From positions 1-20,484 of the forward strand of contig JAODBP010000185.1 of assembly GCA_025464025.1 (NCBI GenBank): a stretch of DNA of 20,484 bases. Direction: 5' to 3'. Below, piece after piece: positions 13,863 through 20,484 of this stretch. The notes below the pieces were generated by a model. That model did not search any database and was not told the origin of the DNA. It saw only the letters and a program-made list of their open reading frames with translations. Source of the stretch: Actinomycetes bacterium (lineage in GTDB: Bacteria > Actinomycetota > Acidimicrobiia > Acidimicrobiales > CADCSY01). The position numbers and the translations under genes are program-made. Numbering within the stretch: position 1 is the stretch's first letter; every line of letters starts with the position of its first letter.

Positions 13863-15002
13863 ATGGCCTCGCTGCTGGACAACGACCTGTACCAGCTCAC
13901 GATGAGCCAGCTCGCCTGGCTCCACCACCGCGAGCGGTCGGTGCGCTTCCGGTTCCGGAACCGGACCTTCTCGGTGCGCCTGGGCGATGCCCTCGACCTC
14001 CACGTGCTGCGCGAGCGGCTCGGGGAGGTGGTCACGGCCCAGTTCTCGGACGGCGACGTCGAGGTCGCCCGCGGGTTCGGGCTGCTCGGCGAGCCGTACC
14101 TGCAGGCGATGGCGTCGTTCCGCCTGCCCGGCATCGAGGTCGACTCGCGCGACGGCCACCTCGAGCTCACCTACGAGGGGCCGTGGCACGAGGCGATCTT
14201 CCTCGAGACGCCGGTGCTCGCCACCGTGTCCGAGCTTTACCAGGAGCAGCTCGGGGCCGGGGCGGTGGAGGGGGAGCGGCGGCTCGACGCCAAGGTCCGC
14301 CACCTGGCGGCCAACCCCCAGCTCCGGTTCATGGAGTTCGGCACCCGGCGCCGGGCCAGCGGGCCGTGGCAGCGCCACGTGCTCCACCGCCTCGTGGCCG
14401 AGGTGCCGGCGTCGGTGCTGGGCACCAGCAACGTGGCGCTGGCCGCTGAGCTGGGGATCCCGGCGTTGGGCACGATGGCCCACCAGCTCTTCATGGTCGC
14501 CGCCGCCCTCGAGCTGGCCGCCGGGGGTGACCTGGGTGCGTCGGAGGCCGGCGTGCTCGACCGATGGGAGGCCCTCTACCCGTCGCTCCGGACCCTGCTG
14601 CCCGACACCTTCACCACGCCGTTCGCGCTGCCCCGCCTCGATCGCTTCGCCGGGTGGCCGGGCGTGCGGGTCGACTCCGGCGACCCGATGGTGATCGGCG
14701 AGCTGGTGCTCGACTGGTGGCGGCGCAACGGCGAGGACCCGGCCGCCCACGGCCTCGTGTTCAGCGATGCCCTCGACCTGCGGGACATGAGCGTCCTGCA
14801 CGACGCCTTCGGCGATCGGGTCGGGGTGACGTTCGGGTGGGGCACGAACCTCACCAACGACCTGGGGTTCGAGCCGCTCTCACTCGTGATCAAGCCCGAC
14901 GCCGTCGACGGCGTGCCGTGCGTGAAGCTCTCCGACGACCTGGCCAAGGCGACCGGGCCTCGCGACGAGGTCGAGCGGTACACCCGGCTGGTCCGGGGCT
15001 AG
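13863..15002 (+). CDS. pncB: Nicotinate phosphoribosyltransferase
   Basis: A 379-residue enzyme of the Preiss-Handler NAD salvage route. It makes nicotinate mononucleotide from nicotinate and PRPP with ATP hydrolysis, in the cytosol. It begins with the family SLLDNDLYQLTMSQL (3-17), shows MEFGTRRRASG (157-167), GTSN (187-190) and the phosphorylated His207 in GTMAHQLF (203-210). The phosphate and ribose sites are VRVDSGDP (268-275) and FGWGTNLTND (324-333). Length is close to the 400 residues of the E. coli enzyme. ATG 13863 is at the family N-terminus; there is no strong ribosome binding site. It stands alone on this strand, divergent from the EAL-like gene, and its stop is 3 nt from the convergent DUF3291 gene. 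Confidence 0.95.
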   Translation: MASLLDNDLYQLTMSQLAWLHHRERSVRFRFRNRTFSVRLGDALDLHVLRERLGEVVTAQFSDGDVEVARGFGLLGEPYLQAMASFRLPGIEVDSRDGHLELTYEGPWHEAIFLETPVLATVSELYQEQLGAGAVEGERRLDAKVRHLAANPQLRFMEFGTRRRASGPWQRHVLHRLVAEVPASVLGTSNVALAAELGIPALGTMAHQLFMVAAALELAAGGDLGASEAGVLDRWEALYPSLRTLLPDTFTTPFALPRLDRFAGWPGVRVDSGDPMVIGELVLDWWRRNGEDPAAHGLVFSDALDLRDMSVLHDAFGDRVGVTFGWGTNLTNDLGFEPLSLVIKPDAVDGVPCVKLSDDLAKATGPRDEVERYTRLVRG

Positions 15003-15005
15003 CGC

Positions 15006-15449
15006 TCAGCCGGGACAGGTGTCCCGGGCCTCGCGGAAGGTGAAGGCGTGCTCGGTCGGGCCGTGGGCCCGCAGGTGGTCGAGCCGCGCGAGCGCCTCGG
15101 CGACGGTCGGCCGGTGGCCGTCCTCGACCCACCACAGCACCTGGATGGCCTCGACCGGCTTCTCGAAGAACTCGCGGCGCCGGCGGAGGAAGTCGGTGTG
15201 GGCCGAGCGGTAGACGAAGTCGGCCAGCGACTCGACCGACTCCCACACCGACATGTTCAGGATCATGAGTGGGTCGTCCCAGGCCTTGATGGCGGTGGCG
15301 TTGCCGTCCTCGGTCTGGAGCCGCCACACGAACCCACGGCTGGCCTCGGCCAGGGCGTTGATCGGGTCGAGGTTCTCCATGAAGTCGCGGAGCTGCTCGG
15401 AGTCGAGCGGGGCGGCGGCGCGACCGATGTTGAGCTGGGCGAGCTGCAT
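15006..15449 (-). CDS. DUF3291 domain-containing protein
   Basis: A 147-residue protein made of one DUF3291 domain, a dimeric alpha-beta barrel relative of antibiotic-biosynthesis monooxygenases. Recognisable segments are LAQLNIGRAAAPLDS (3-17), FMENLDPINALAEASRGFVWRL in part (23-44), the invariant QTEDGNATAIK (45-55) and NMSVWESVESLADFVYRS (65-82), then VLWWVEDGHRPTVAEAL (104-120). The biochemical function of this family is not established. Its ATG shares one base with the stop of the upstream dioxygenase (TGATG), so the two are coupled, and it is the last gene of the monooxygenase run. No signal peptide. Confidence 0.88.
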   Translation of the reverse strand: MQLAQLNIGRAAAPLDSEQLRDFMENLDPINALAEASRGFVWRLQTEDGNATAIKAWDDPLMILNMSVWESVESLADFVYRSAHTDFLRRRREFFEKPVEAIQVLWWVEDGHRPTVAEALARLDHLRAHGPTEHAFTFREARDTCPG

Positions 15450-16276
15450 CAGGCTCCTTCGGGTCGGGCGCCGAGCACGGAGACCCGGTGCATGCGGCGG
15501 TGGCCGTCGAAGTCGTTCAGGGCGACGTGCATCGTGCAGCGGTTGTCCCAGAGGAGGAGGTCGCCCACCTCCCACCGGTGCCGGTAGACGAAGCGCTCGT
15601 GGGTCGCGTGGGCGAAGAGGAGGCGGAGCACCGCTTCGCTCTCGTCGGCTGGCACGCCGTCGAGCCAGCGGGTGTAGGTCGGGTTGACGTAGAGCGACCG
15701 TGCGCCGGTCTCCGGGTGCGTCCGGACGACGGGGTGGGTGCAGCGCCGGTCGTTGGCGATGGCCTCGGCCAGCTCCTCCTTGCTGGAGCGGCCGGACCGG
15801 TGCTTCATCTCGGCGATGCGGGCCAGGCCGTGCTCGGCGGTGAGCCCGTCGAGGTAGCGCCGCATCGGGGCGGACAGCGCGTCGTAGGCGGCGGTCATGC
15901 TGGCGAAGCACGTGTCGCCGCCGACCGGCGGGATCACCTGGGCGTGCAGCAGCGTGCCCATGGGCGGCCGCTCGAGGAACGTCTCGTCGGTGTGCCACAT
16001 GCTGGCCACCGTGCCCTGCTCCGAGTCGAGGAGGCTGACGCGCTCGTAGCCGGCGCCGAGGTTCGGGAAGAAGGCGTGGACCTCGACCTCTCCGAGCCGC
16101 TCGCCGAGTCGGACGTGGTCGTCGGGCGTGAGCGTCACCCGCCGGGCGTAGACCACCTGGTGGTCGAGCAGCGCCTTGCCGATCGCATCCAGCTCGCCGT
16201 CGGTGAGCGGGCGCGACCAGTCGAGCCCGACGACCTCGGCCCCGAGTGCCCGTCCCCGAGCTTCGACCTCCGTCAC
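15449..16276 (-). CDS. TauD/TfdA-family Fe(II)/2-oxoglutarate dioxygenase (second copy)
   Basis: A 275-residue TauD/TfdA-type dioxygenase with iron ligands H95 and D97 (MWHTDETF) and distal H250 (WDNRCTMH). Arg260 and Arg264 are candidates for 2-oxoglutarate binding. Conserved context includes IPPVGGDTCFASM (115-127) and HPVVRTHPETGARSLYVNPTYTRWL in part (181-205). It is shorter than the homologue at 10770-11639 and clearly diverged from it, so this is not a recent duplication. GTG 16276 is the start; its bases overlap the stop of a possible 9-codon ORF (16273-16302). It lies 40 nt after the hydratase gene and runs into the DUF3291 gene. Substrate unknown. Confidence 0.92.
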   Translation of the reverse strand: MTEVEARGRALGAEVVGLDWSRPLTDGELDAIGKALLDHQVVYARRVTLTPDDHVRLGERLGEVEVHAFFPNLGAGYERVSLLDSEQGTVASMWHTDETFLERPPMGTLLHAQVIPPVGGDTCFASMTAAYDALSAPMRRYLDGLTAEHGLARIAEMKHRSGRSSKEELAEAIANDRRCTHPVVRTHPETGARSLYVNPTYTRWLDGVPADESEAVLRLLFAHATHERFVYRHRWEVGDLLLWDNRCTMHVALNDFDGHRRMHRVSVLGARPEGA

Positions 16277-16316
16277 CGGTCCAGCACCTCGGGGTCGCTC
16301 ATCGGCTCAGCTTGCC

Positions 16317-16721
16317 TCAGCACGGGAGGGTGAGGAGGGCGGTTCCCGACACGTGCTCGCCGAGCTCGTCGACGGCCCGGAGGGCGACCTCGATCACCTG
16401 CTCGTCGCCGACGACCTCGACCGAGGTGACCTCCCCCGTGTAGGTGAGCGTGTGGCCCGGGAACACCGGGACGCCCAGGCGGATGGCCAGCTTCTTGATG
16501 ATCGCCTCCGGCCCGGCCCAGTCGGTGAGGAACCGGCTGGTGTGCCCGGTGTCGGAGAGGATGTTCATGAAGATGTCGGGCGCGCCCTGCTGGTTGGCGA
16601 ACGCCTTGTCGTGGTGCACCGGCATGAAGTCGCGGGATGCGATGGCGCCGGCCACGACCATCGTCGGGGTCACGTCCAGCACCAGCTCGGGCAGCACCTC
16701 GCCCTTCTCGATCTTCCTCAT
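16317..16721 (-). CDS. MaoC-like hydratase subunit, ChsH1-like
   Basis: A 134-residue hotdog-fold protein. The hydratase motif ASRDFMPVHHD (28-38) supplies the expected catalytic Asp31 and His36, followed by GAPDIFMNILSDTG (46-59) and LTDWAGPEAIIKKLAIRLGVPVFPG in part (65-89). Length and sequence match the ChsH1 side of the heteromeric enoyl-CoA hydratase used in steroid side-chain degradation (ChsH1-ChsH2 of mycobacteria). ATG 16721 overlaps the stop of the ChsH2-like gene (ATGA), consistent with one complex. The enzyme would hydrate a 2-enoyl-CoA; a sterol substrate is possible but the rest of the sterol pathway is not in this window. Confidence 0.87.
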   Translation of the reverse strand: MRKIEKGEVLPELVLDVTPTMVVAGAIASRDFMPVHHDKAFANQQGAPDIFMNILSDTGHTSRFLTDWAGPEAIIKKLAIRLGVPVFPGHTLTYTGEVTSVEVVGDEQVIEVALRAVDELGEHVSGTALLTLPC

Positions 16722-17245
16722 GACGCCACCGGGGGCTGGAACTTGAGGATGCGGAACGACTGCCGGCCGACGACCTCGCCGTCGACCGTGTAGGTCGTCA
16801 CCCACTGGAGGAACCGACCCTTGCCGAGGCGGGTGTCCTTCTCCTCCGAGATCGACTCGACGACCGTCTCGGCCTGGACCACCTCGCCCAGCCTCAGGTA
16901 GCGCACGATCTCGAACTCGGAGTTGGTGGCGAGCGTGCCGCGGTAGCCGGCCTCGTTCAGGACGTCGACGACGCTCGGCCCCGACGACTCGGCGGCCGAC
17001 CCGCCCCGCTCCCGGATGCCCTTGAGCTTCGGTGTGGCCATGGTCCAGGTCTGGAGCATCAGCGGCGGCGCCACGATCCCGCCGTGGCGGGTCTTCGCCG
17101 CTGCCTCCGGGTCGGTGTAGATCGGGTTCCGGTCGTCGAACGCGGCCGCCCAGTGGCGGATCATCGGCTGGTTCACCGGGTCGGGCGCGGTGCTCGGCCC
17201 ACCGGCCGACACCGGCTTGCCGACCAGCTCCTGGAAGTCGGTCAT
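16718..17245 (-). CDS. MaoC-N (FAS1-like dehydratase) domain protein, ChsH2-N-terminal-like
   Basis: A 175-residue hotdog protein with the MaoC_dehydrat_N pattern: APDPVNQPMIRHWAAA (20-35), DDRNPIYTDPEAA (37-49) and HGGIVAPPLMLQTWTM (54-69), which together resemble the N-terminal half of ChsH2. True ChsH2 (about 310 residues) carries a C-terminal DUF35 domain that recruits the aldolase Ltp2; that domain is missing, and the protein ends normally after VDGEVVGRQSFRILKFQPP. It probably forms the acyl-CoA-binding partner of the catalytic subunit encoded next, with which it overlaps by 4 nt. It starts 5 nt after the monooxygenase stop, so all are co-transcribed. Confidence 0.87.
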   Translation of the reverse strand: MTDFQELVGKPVSAGGPSTAPDPVNQPMIRHWAAAFDDRNPIYTDPEAAAKTRHGGIVAPPLMLQTWTMATPKLKGIRERGGSAAESSGPSVVDVLNEAGYRGTLATNSEFEIVRYLRLGEVVQAETVVESISEEKDTRLGKGRFLQWVTTYTVDGEVVGRQSFRILKFQPPVAS

Positions 17246-17250
17246 GGGCG

Positions 17251-19167
17251 TCAGCGAAGCACGTAGTCGTCGGGTCGTGCGTGACGGGTCTGCTGCCAGT
17301 AGCGCTCCAGGTTGAACGGCCAGTTCTGGGCCACCCGGCCGAGCTCGTTCTTGTACCAGCTGTTGACGTCGGAGACGCCCCACGCCCGGGCCCGGTTGCC
17401 GGCGTCGACCTCGTCGTTGTAGGCGGCGTGCACGTCGGGGCGGCAGTCCATCGACCGCTTGCCCTGCTCGAGCAGCATGCGCACGCTCTCGACGATGTAG
17501 GTCGCCTCGCACTCCGAGAAGTAGATGATCGAGCCGTTGATCACGATGTTGGTGTTGGGCCCGTACATGAGGAACAGGTTCGGGAAGTCGGGCACGGTGA
17601 TGCCGAGGTAGGCCCGGGCGTCGCCGGCCCACCGCTCGTGGAGATCGACCCCACCGGCGCCCACGACCTTCATCGGGGTGAGGAACTTCGACGCCTGGAA
17701 CCCGGTGCCGTAGATCAGCACGTCGAAGGTGTGCTCGACGCCGTCGCGGGTGCGCACGCCGGTCGGCGTGACCAGGGCGATGTCGGTGGTCTCCAGCGTG
17801 ACGTCGTCGCGCTGGAGCGTGGCCGGGTAGGTGCCGTTGTCGAGCACGACCCGCTTGGCGACGGGCGGGTAGGTCGGGAGGACCTTGGCCCGCAGCTCGG
17901 GGTCGGCGAACGAGGCGTCGTAGTAGGCCGTGAGCATCTGGCGGAGGAAGTCGTTCATGGGACCGACCGAGCGGTCCTTGGGCTCCCACTCGGGGTCGAC
18001 CTCGGCCAGGGGCAGGAGCCCGTCCTGGGTGCGGACGAACACCCAGAGCCGGTCCCACCGGGCGTACTGGGGCGCGTGGCGCAAGAGCCACCGCACCCCG
18101 TCGGGCAGGTCGTCCTCGTAGTAGCTCACCGGCAGCAGCCACGGCGGCGTGCGCTGGAACACGGTCGTGTGCTCGGCCAGCTCGGCCACCCGGGGGATGA
18201 ACTGCACGGCGCTGGCCCCGGTGCCGATCACGCCGACCCGCTTGCCGGCCAGCTCGACGTCGGGCTCCCAGCGGGCCGAGTGGAACCAGGGCCCGGCGAA
18301 GTGCTCCATGCCGGGGATGTCCGGGAGCATCGGCCGGTTGAGCTGGCCGGTGGCGCTGACGAGGGCATCGAAGCGATGGACCTCCATGGCGCCGTCGGGC
18401 CGCAGGGTCTCGACGTGCCAGCACTGCTCGCCGTCGTGCCAGCGGGCCTCGACCACCTCGGTCGAGAGTCGCAGCGCGTCGCGCAGGCCGAAGCGGTCGA
18501 CGCATTCGCGGAAGTACTCGAGCAGCACCGGCTGCTGGGCGTGCCACTGGGGCCAGTCGGCCACCTGGGCGAAGGAGTAGCTGTAGAAGTGGCTCTGGAT
18601 GTCGACCCGGCAGCCCGGGTAGTCGTTCTCGAGCCACGTGCCGCCGACGTCGTCGTTCTTCTCGAGGACGGTGACCTGGACGCCGGCCTGGCGGAGGCGG
18701 TGGGCGGCGGCGATGCCCGACATGCCGGCGCCGATGATCCCGACCGAGAACGTGCGGCCGAAGTCCTCGACCCGCCAGCTCGGGGCGCGCAGGTCGGCGC
18801 CGTCGAGGGCCAGCTCGGCCTCCAGCAGGGGCAGCTCGTCGCCGACGGGACCGCCGGCCACGAACTCGACCAGTCGCTGCACCTCGTCGGGACCGGGTGG
18901 AGGGGCCGGCTTCGAACCGGCGTCGCGGAAGGCGGAAAGGGCGGCGGTGGCCAGCGTTCGGGCCAGGGCGACCTGCTCGGCCGAGTACCCGTTGTCGGGT
19001 TCGAGCACCCGGGTCAGGTCGGGCCGCAGGTCGTGGCGCAGGATCGCGTGGTCCCCGGTGAGGTGGGCGACGGTGGCCAGCAGCGGTGGCACCGGCGAGG
19101 CGGCCACGGCGGCCGCGATCTCGTCGTCGGTGGCGGTGACCGGCTCGGGCTCCGTGTCGAAGCGCAC
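17251..19167 (-). CDS. Baeyer-Villiger monooxygenase (FAD/NADPH), 4-hydroxyacetophenone monooxygenase-like
   Basis: A 638-residue flavoprotein from GTG 19167. It has an N-terminal helical extension (1-138), FAD Rossmann motif GIIGAGMSG (143-151), GGTWLENDYPGCRVD (175-189), BVMO fingerprint FAGPWFHSARW (290-300), NADPH motif GTGASA (315-320) and active-site Arg339 (VFQRTP). The residue after the fingerprint Trp is Glu301 instead of the usual Pro or Asp. The N-terminal extension and length fit the HAPMO subgroup (about 640 residues). The ORF stays open to GTG 19266, but the extra 33 residues are Pro-rich, unlike family N-termini, and abut the insertion sequence, so I excluded them. It inserts oxygen beside a ketone; the ketone is unknown. 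First gene of the five-gene run. Confidence 0.92.
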   Translation of the reverse strand: MRFDTEPEPVTATDDEIAAAVAASPVPPLLATVAHLTGDHAILRHDLRPDLTRVLEPDNGYSAEQVALARTLATAALSAFRDAGSKPAPPPGPDEVQRLVEFVAGGPVGDELPLLEAELALDGADLRAPSWRVEDFGRTFSVGIIGAGMSGIAAAHRLRQAGVQVTVLEKNDDVGGTWLENDYPGCRVDIQSHFYSYSFAQVADWPQWHAQQPVLLEYFRECVDRFGLRDALRLSTEVVEARWHDGEQCWHVETLRPDGAMEVHRFDALVSATGQLNRPMLPDIPGMEHFAGPWFHSARWEPDVELAGKRVGVIGTGASAVQFIPRVAELAEHTTVFQRTPPWLLPVSYYEDDLPDGVRWLLRHAPQYARWDRLWVFVRTQDGLLPLAEVDPEWEPKDRSVGPMNDFLRQMLTAYYDASFADPELRAKVLPTYPPVAKRVVLDNGTYPATLQRDDVTLETTDIALVTPTGVRTRDGVEHTFDVLIYGTGFQASKFLTPMKVVGAGGVDLHERWAGDARAYLGITVPDFPNLFLMYGPNTNIVINGSIIYFSECEATYIVESVRMLLEQGKRSMDCRPDVHAAYNDEVDAGNRARAWGVSDVNSWYKNELGRVAQNWPFNLERYWQQTRHARPDDYVLR

Positions 19168-19269
19168 CGGGGGAGTCTGCCCGTTCTGACGCGCCGGTGA
19201 CGGCGGTGTCAGCTCAGCTGCTCCCTCTGGTCGCTGCCAGGGTCCAATCCGAATGTGCGGTCCCACGGA

Positions 19270-19297
19270 CCGGTGGTTTCAAGCAGTGGTCGCGACA
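19270..19297. repeat. IS30-type left inverted repeat
   Basis: CCGGTGGT, a 7-base mismatched block, AGTGGT, then CGCGACA. The same three blocks appear in order, reverse complemented, at 20453-20483, with three extra bases (GAG) in that copy. Confidence 0.75.
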
Positions 19298-20430
19298 AGT
19301 AGCTGATTGAACCGTTCGGCTGGAGTATCCCAGCCGAGGGTCTCGCGGGGTCGTCCGTTGAGTTTGCGGGCGAACTCGTCGAGGTCGTCTTGGCTGTGCG
19401 CGGAGAGGTCGGTGCCTTTAGGGAGGAACTGGCGGACGAGGCCGTTCCAGTTCTCGTTGGTGCCTCGTTGCCAGGGTGAGTGGGGGTCGCAGAAGTAGAC
19501 GGGCACGCCGGTGGCGACGCTGAACGCGGCGTGTCGTGCGAGCTCGGTGCCTTGGTCCCAGGTCAAGCTGCGGGCGAGCAGCGCAGGGAGGTGGCCCACG
19601 TTCGCAGCGAGCTGGGCGGCGACATGTTCGGCGGTCTTGTTGTCGAGCTTGATGAGCATCCCGAACCGGGTGGCTCGTTCCACCAACGTCGCCACCGCGC
19701 TGGCCCCGTTGGCGCCGATGATCAGGTCGCCTTCCCAGTGGCCGGGCACGGCCCGGTCCTCGATCTCGGCAGGCCGTTCGGAGATGTTGACCATCCCGAC
19801 GATCTTCGGGCCCGAGGCGACATGGCGGCCCTGGGGGCGGCGCCGAGCCCGTCCAGAACGCAAGCAGTCAGCCAGTTCCTTGCGGAGCTCGCCTTTGGCT
19901 TGCACGAACACCGCCTGGTAGATCGCCTCGTGCGACACCCACCACTGTGACTCGCCCGGATGATCCCGGCGCAGCCGTCGAGCGATCTGACGAGGCGACC
20001 ACTGCTCCCGAAGCAGCCCCTGGACCTCGTCCCAAAGCTCCGGGCGTTCCTCGGTCCACCCCAGCTTCGGTCGTCGCGCTGCTTCATCGGCACGAGCCTG
20101 CGCCCGCCACGCCCGATAATCGGCCCGGCCACCAGCCGCCGCGATCTCCCGGCCGATCGTGCCGCGATGACACCCAACCCGACGAGCGATCACCGCGTCG
20201 AGCTCCTCGCGATCGATCCCGACCCGGATCTCCTCGCGGTCCCTCAAACTCAACGCGTCCCGACGAGCCTTGCGTTCACGCAGCACCCTCGGAGCTTCCT
20301 CCGCCAACCGCGCCTCGAGGGTCCGCAACGAGATTCCCGCCAACCCCGCCGCCTCCACCCGCGACGACCCCCGAGCCACCGCCAACAACGCCACATCCGT
20401 CACCGACCGCGGCAACCTCGCACGACCCAC
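19279..20430 (-). CDS. IS30-family transposase
   Basis: A 383-residue transposase with an N-terminal helix-turn-helix region (about 10-100) and an integrase-like catalytic core. The DDE triad is D235 (HWEGDLIIG, 231-239), D292 (TWDQGTE) and E326 (RGTNENWNG), with 33 residues between the last two, the spacing typical of IS30. [11 protein letters not shown] (317-327) is the family signature. It starts with GTG 20430, supported by GGAGG at 20438-20442 with 7 nt spacing, and the frame is intact, so the element may be active. It mediates cut-out and insertion of its own IS. A GTGACA just inside the right repeat could be a -35. Confidence 0.95.
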   Translation of the reverse strand: MGRARLPRSVTDVALLAVARGSSRVEAAGLAGISLRTLEARLAEEAPRVLRERKARRDALSLRDREEIRVGIDREELDAVIARRVGCHRGTIGREIAAAGGRADYRAWRAQARADEAARRPKLGWTEERPELWDEVQGLLREQWSPRQIARRLRRDHPGESQWWVSHEAIYQAVFVQAKGELRKELADCLRSGRARRRPQGRHVASGPKIVGMVNISERPAEIEDRAVPGHWEGDLIIGANGASAVATLVERATRFGMLIKLDNKTAEHVAAQLAANVGHLPALLARSLTWDQGTELARHAAFSVATGVPVYFCDPHSPWQRGTNENWNGLVRQFLPKGTDLSAHSQDDLDEFARKLNGRPRETLGWDTPAERFNQLLVATTA

Positions 20431-20452
20431 CCCGACACCTCCACCTAAGAGC

Positions 20453-20483
20453 TGTCGCGCTCACCACTTGTCACCACCACCGG
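20453..20483. repeat. IS30-type right inverted repeat
   Basis: Reverse complement begins CCGGTGGT, then GGTGACA, AGTGGT, GAG and CGCGACA, matching the left repeat in three blocks. It ends one base before the end of the window. Confidence 0.75.
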
Positions 20484-20484
20484 A

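Larger units (their letters stand above)
19270..20483 (-). mobile_element. IS30-family insertion sequence, complete
   Basis: About 1214 bp bounded by imperfect inverted repeats that both begin CCGGTGGT and contain a single transposase filling almost all of the element. The left repeat overlaps the transposase stop. Target-site duplication cannot be judged: the left flank ends GGA (19267-19269) and only one base (A) follows the right repeat before the window ends. The element points the same way as the monooxygenase operon and sits 102 bp upstream of the chosen monooxygenase start. Confidence 0.85.

Noticed and set aside
19168..19266. Extended monooxygenase N-terminus from GTG 19266
   Set aside because: The 33 extra residues look non-coding and abut the IS; GTG 19167 gives the 638-residue length expected for HAPMO-type enzymes. 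Not fully excluded.
1..20484. tRNA, rRNA, riboswitch or CRISPR features
   Set aside because: No cloverleaf, rRNA-like or regularly spaced repeat sequence was recognised; this was by eye, not by a covariance search.

Overview
The window is high-GC, densely packed DNA from an actinomycete-type chromosome. The gene families (consolidated Liv-type ABC transporter, many acyl-CoA and oxygenase genes, ChsH1/ChsH2-like hydratases, GTG starts, leaderless-looking promoters) fit the class Acidimicrobiia best. That placement is inference from protein style; no rRNA or other marker is present.

Layout. (1) 2-3033: an aminoglycoside-phosphotransferase-like kinase diverges, across only 27 bp, from an ACAD10/11-like acyl-CoA dehydrogenase that is translationally coupled to a short-chain dehydrogenase. 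In animals the kinase and dehydrogenase are fused in one protein. (2) 3030-9170, minus strand: a branched-chain-amino-acid-type (Liv) ABC transporter reduced to three polypeptides: a tethered, cysteine-rich substrate-binding protein, a LivH-LivM permease fusion and a LivF-LivG ATPase fusion. It ends with a coupled exported, C-terminally anchored protein of unknown function. (3) 9171-12971: an amidase-signature hydrolase, a convergent TauD-type dioxygenase and a divergent amidohydrolase-2 protein. The last two are separated by a promoter region with a perfect 9-3-9 palindrome over the amidohydrolase -10 box. A strong hairpin follows the amidohydrolase. (4) 13035-15002: a 45-residue membrane protein and a degenerate EAL-domain protein on the minus strand, divergent from nicotinate phosphoribosyltransferase (pncB). 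(5) 15006-19167, minus strand: a five-gene run of Baeyer-Villiger monooxygenase, ChsH2-like and ChsH1-like hotdog hydratases, a second TauD-type dioxygenase and a DUF3291 protein. (6) 19270-20483: a complete IS30-family element just upstream of that run. Its outer inverted repeat ends one base before the window ends.

Functionally the window reads as catabolic: uptake of an acidic or amide-like small molecule, amide hydrolysis, and oxidation or hydration of CoA-linked or ketone substrates. The actual substrates cannot be read from sequence. No tRNA, rRNA or CRISPR array was seen, and no stretch over about 135 bp lacks a gene.
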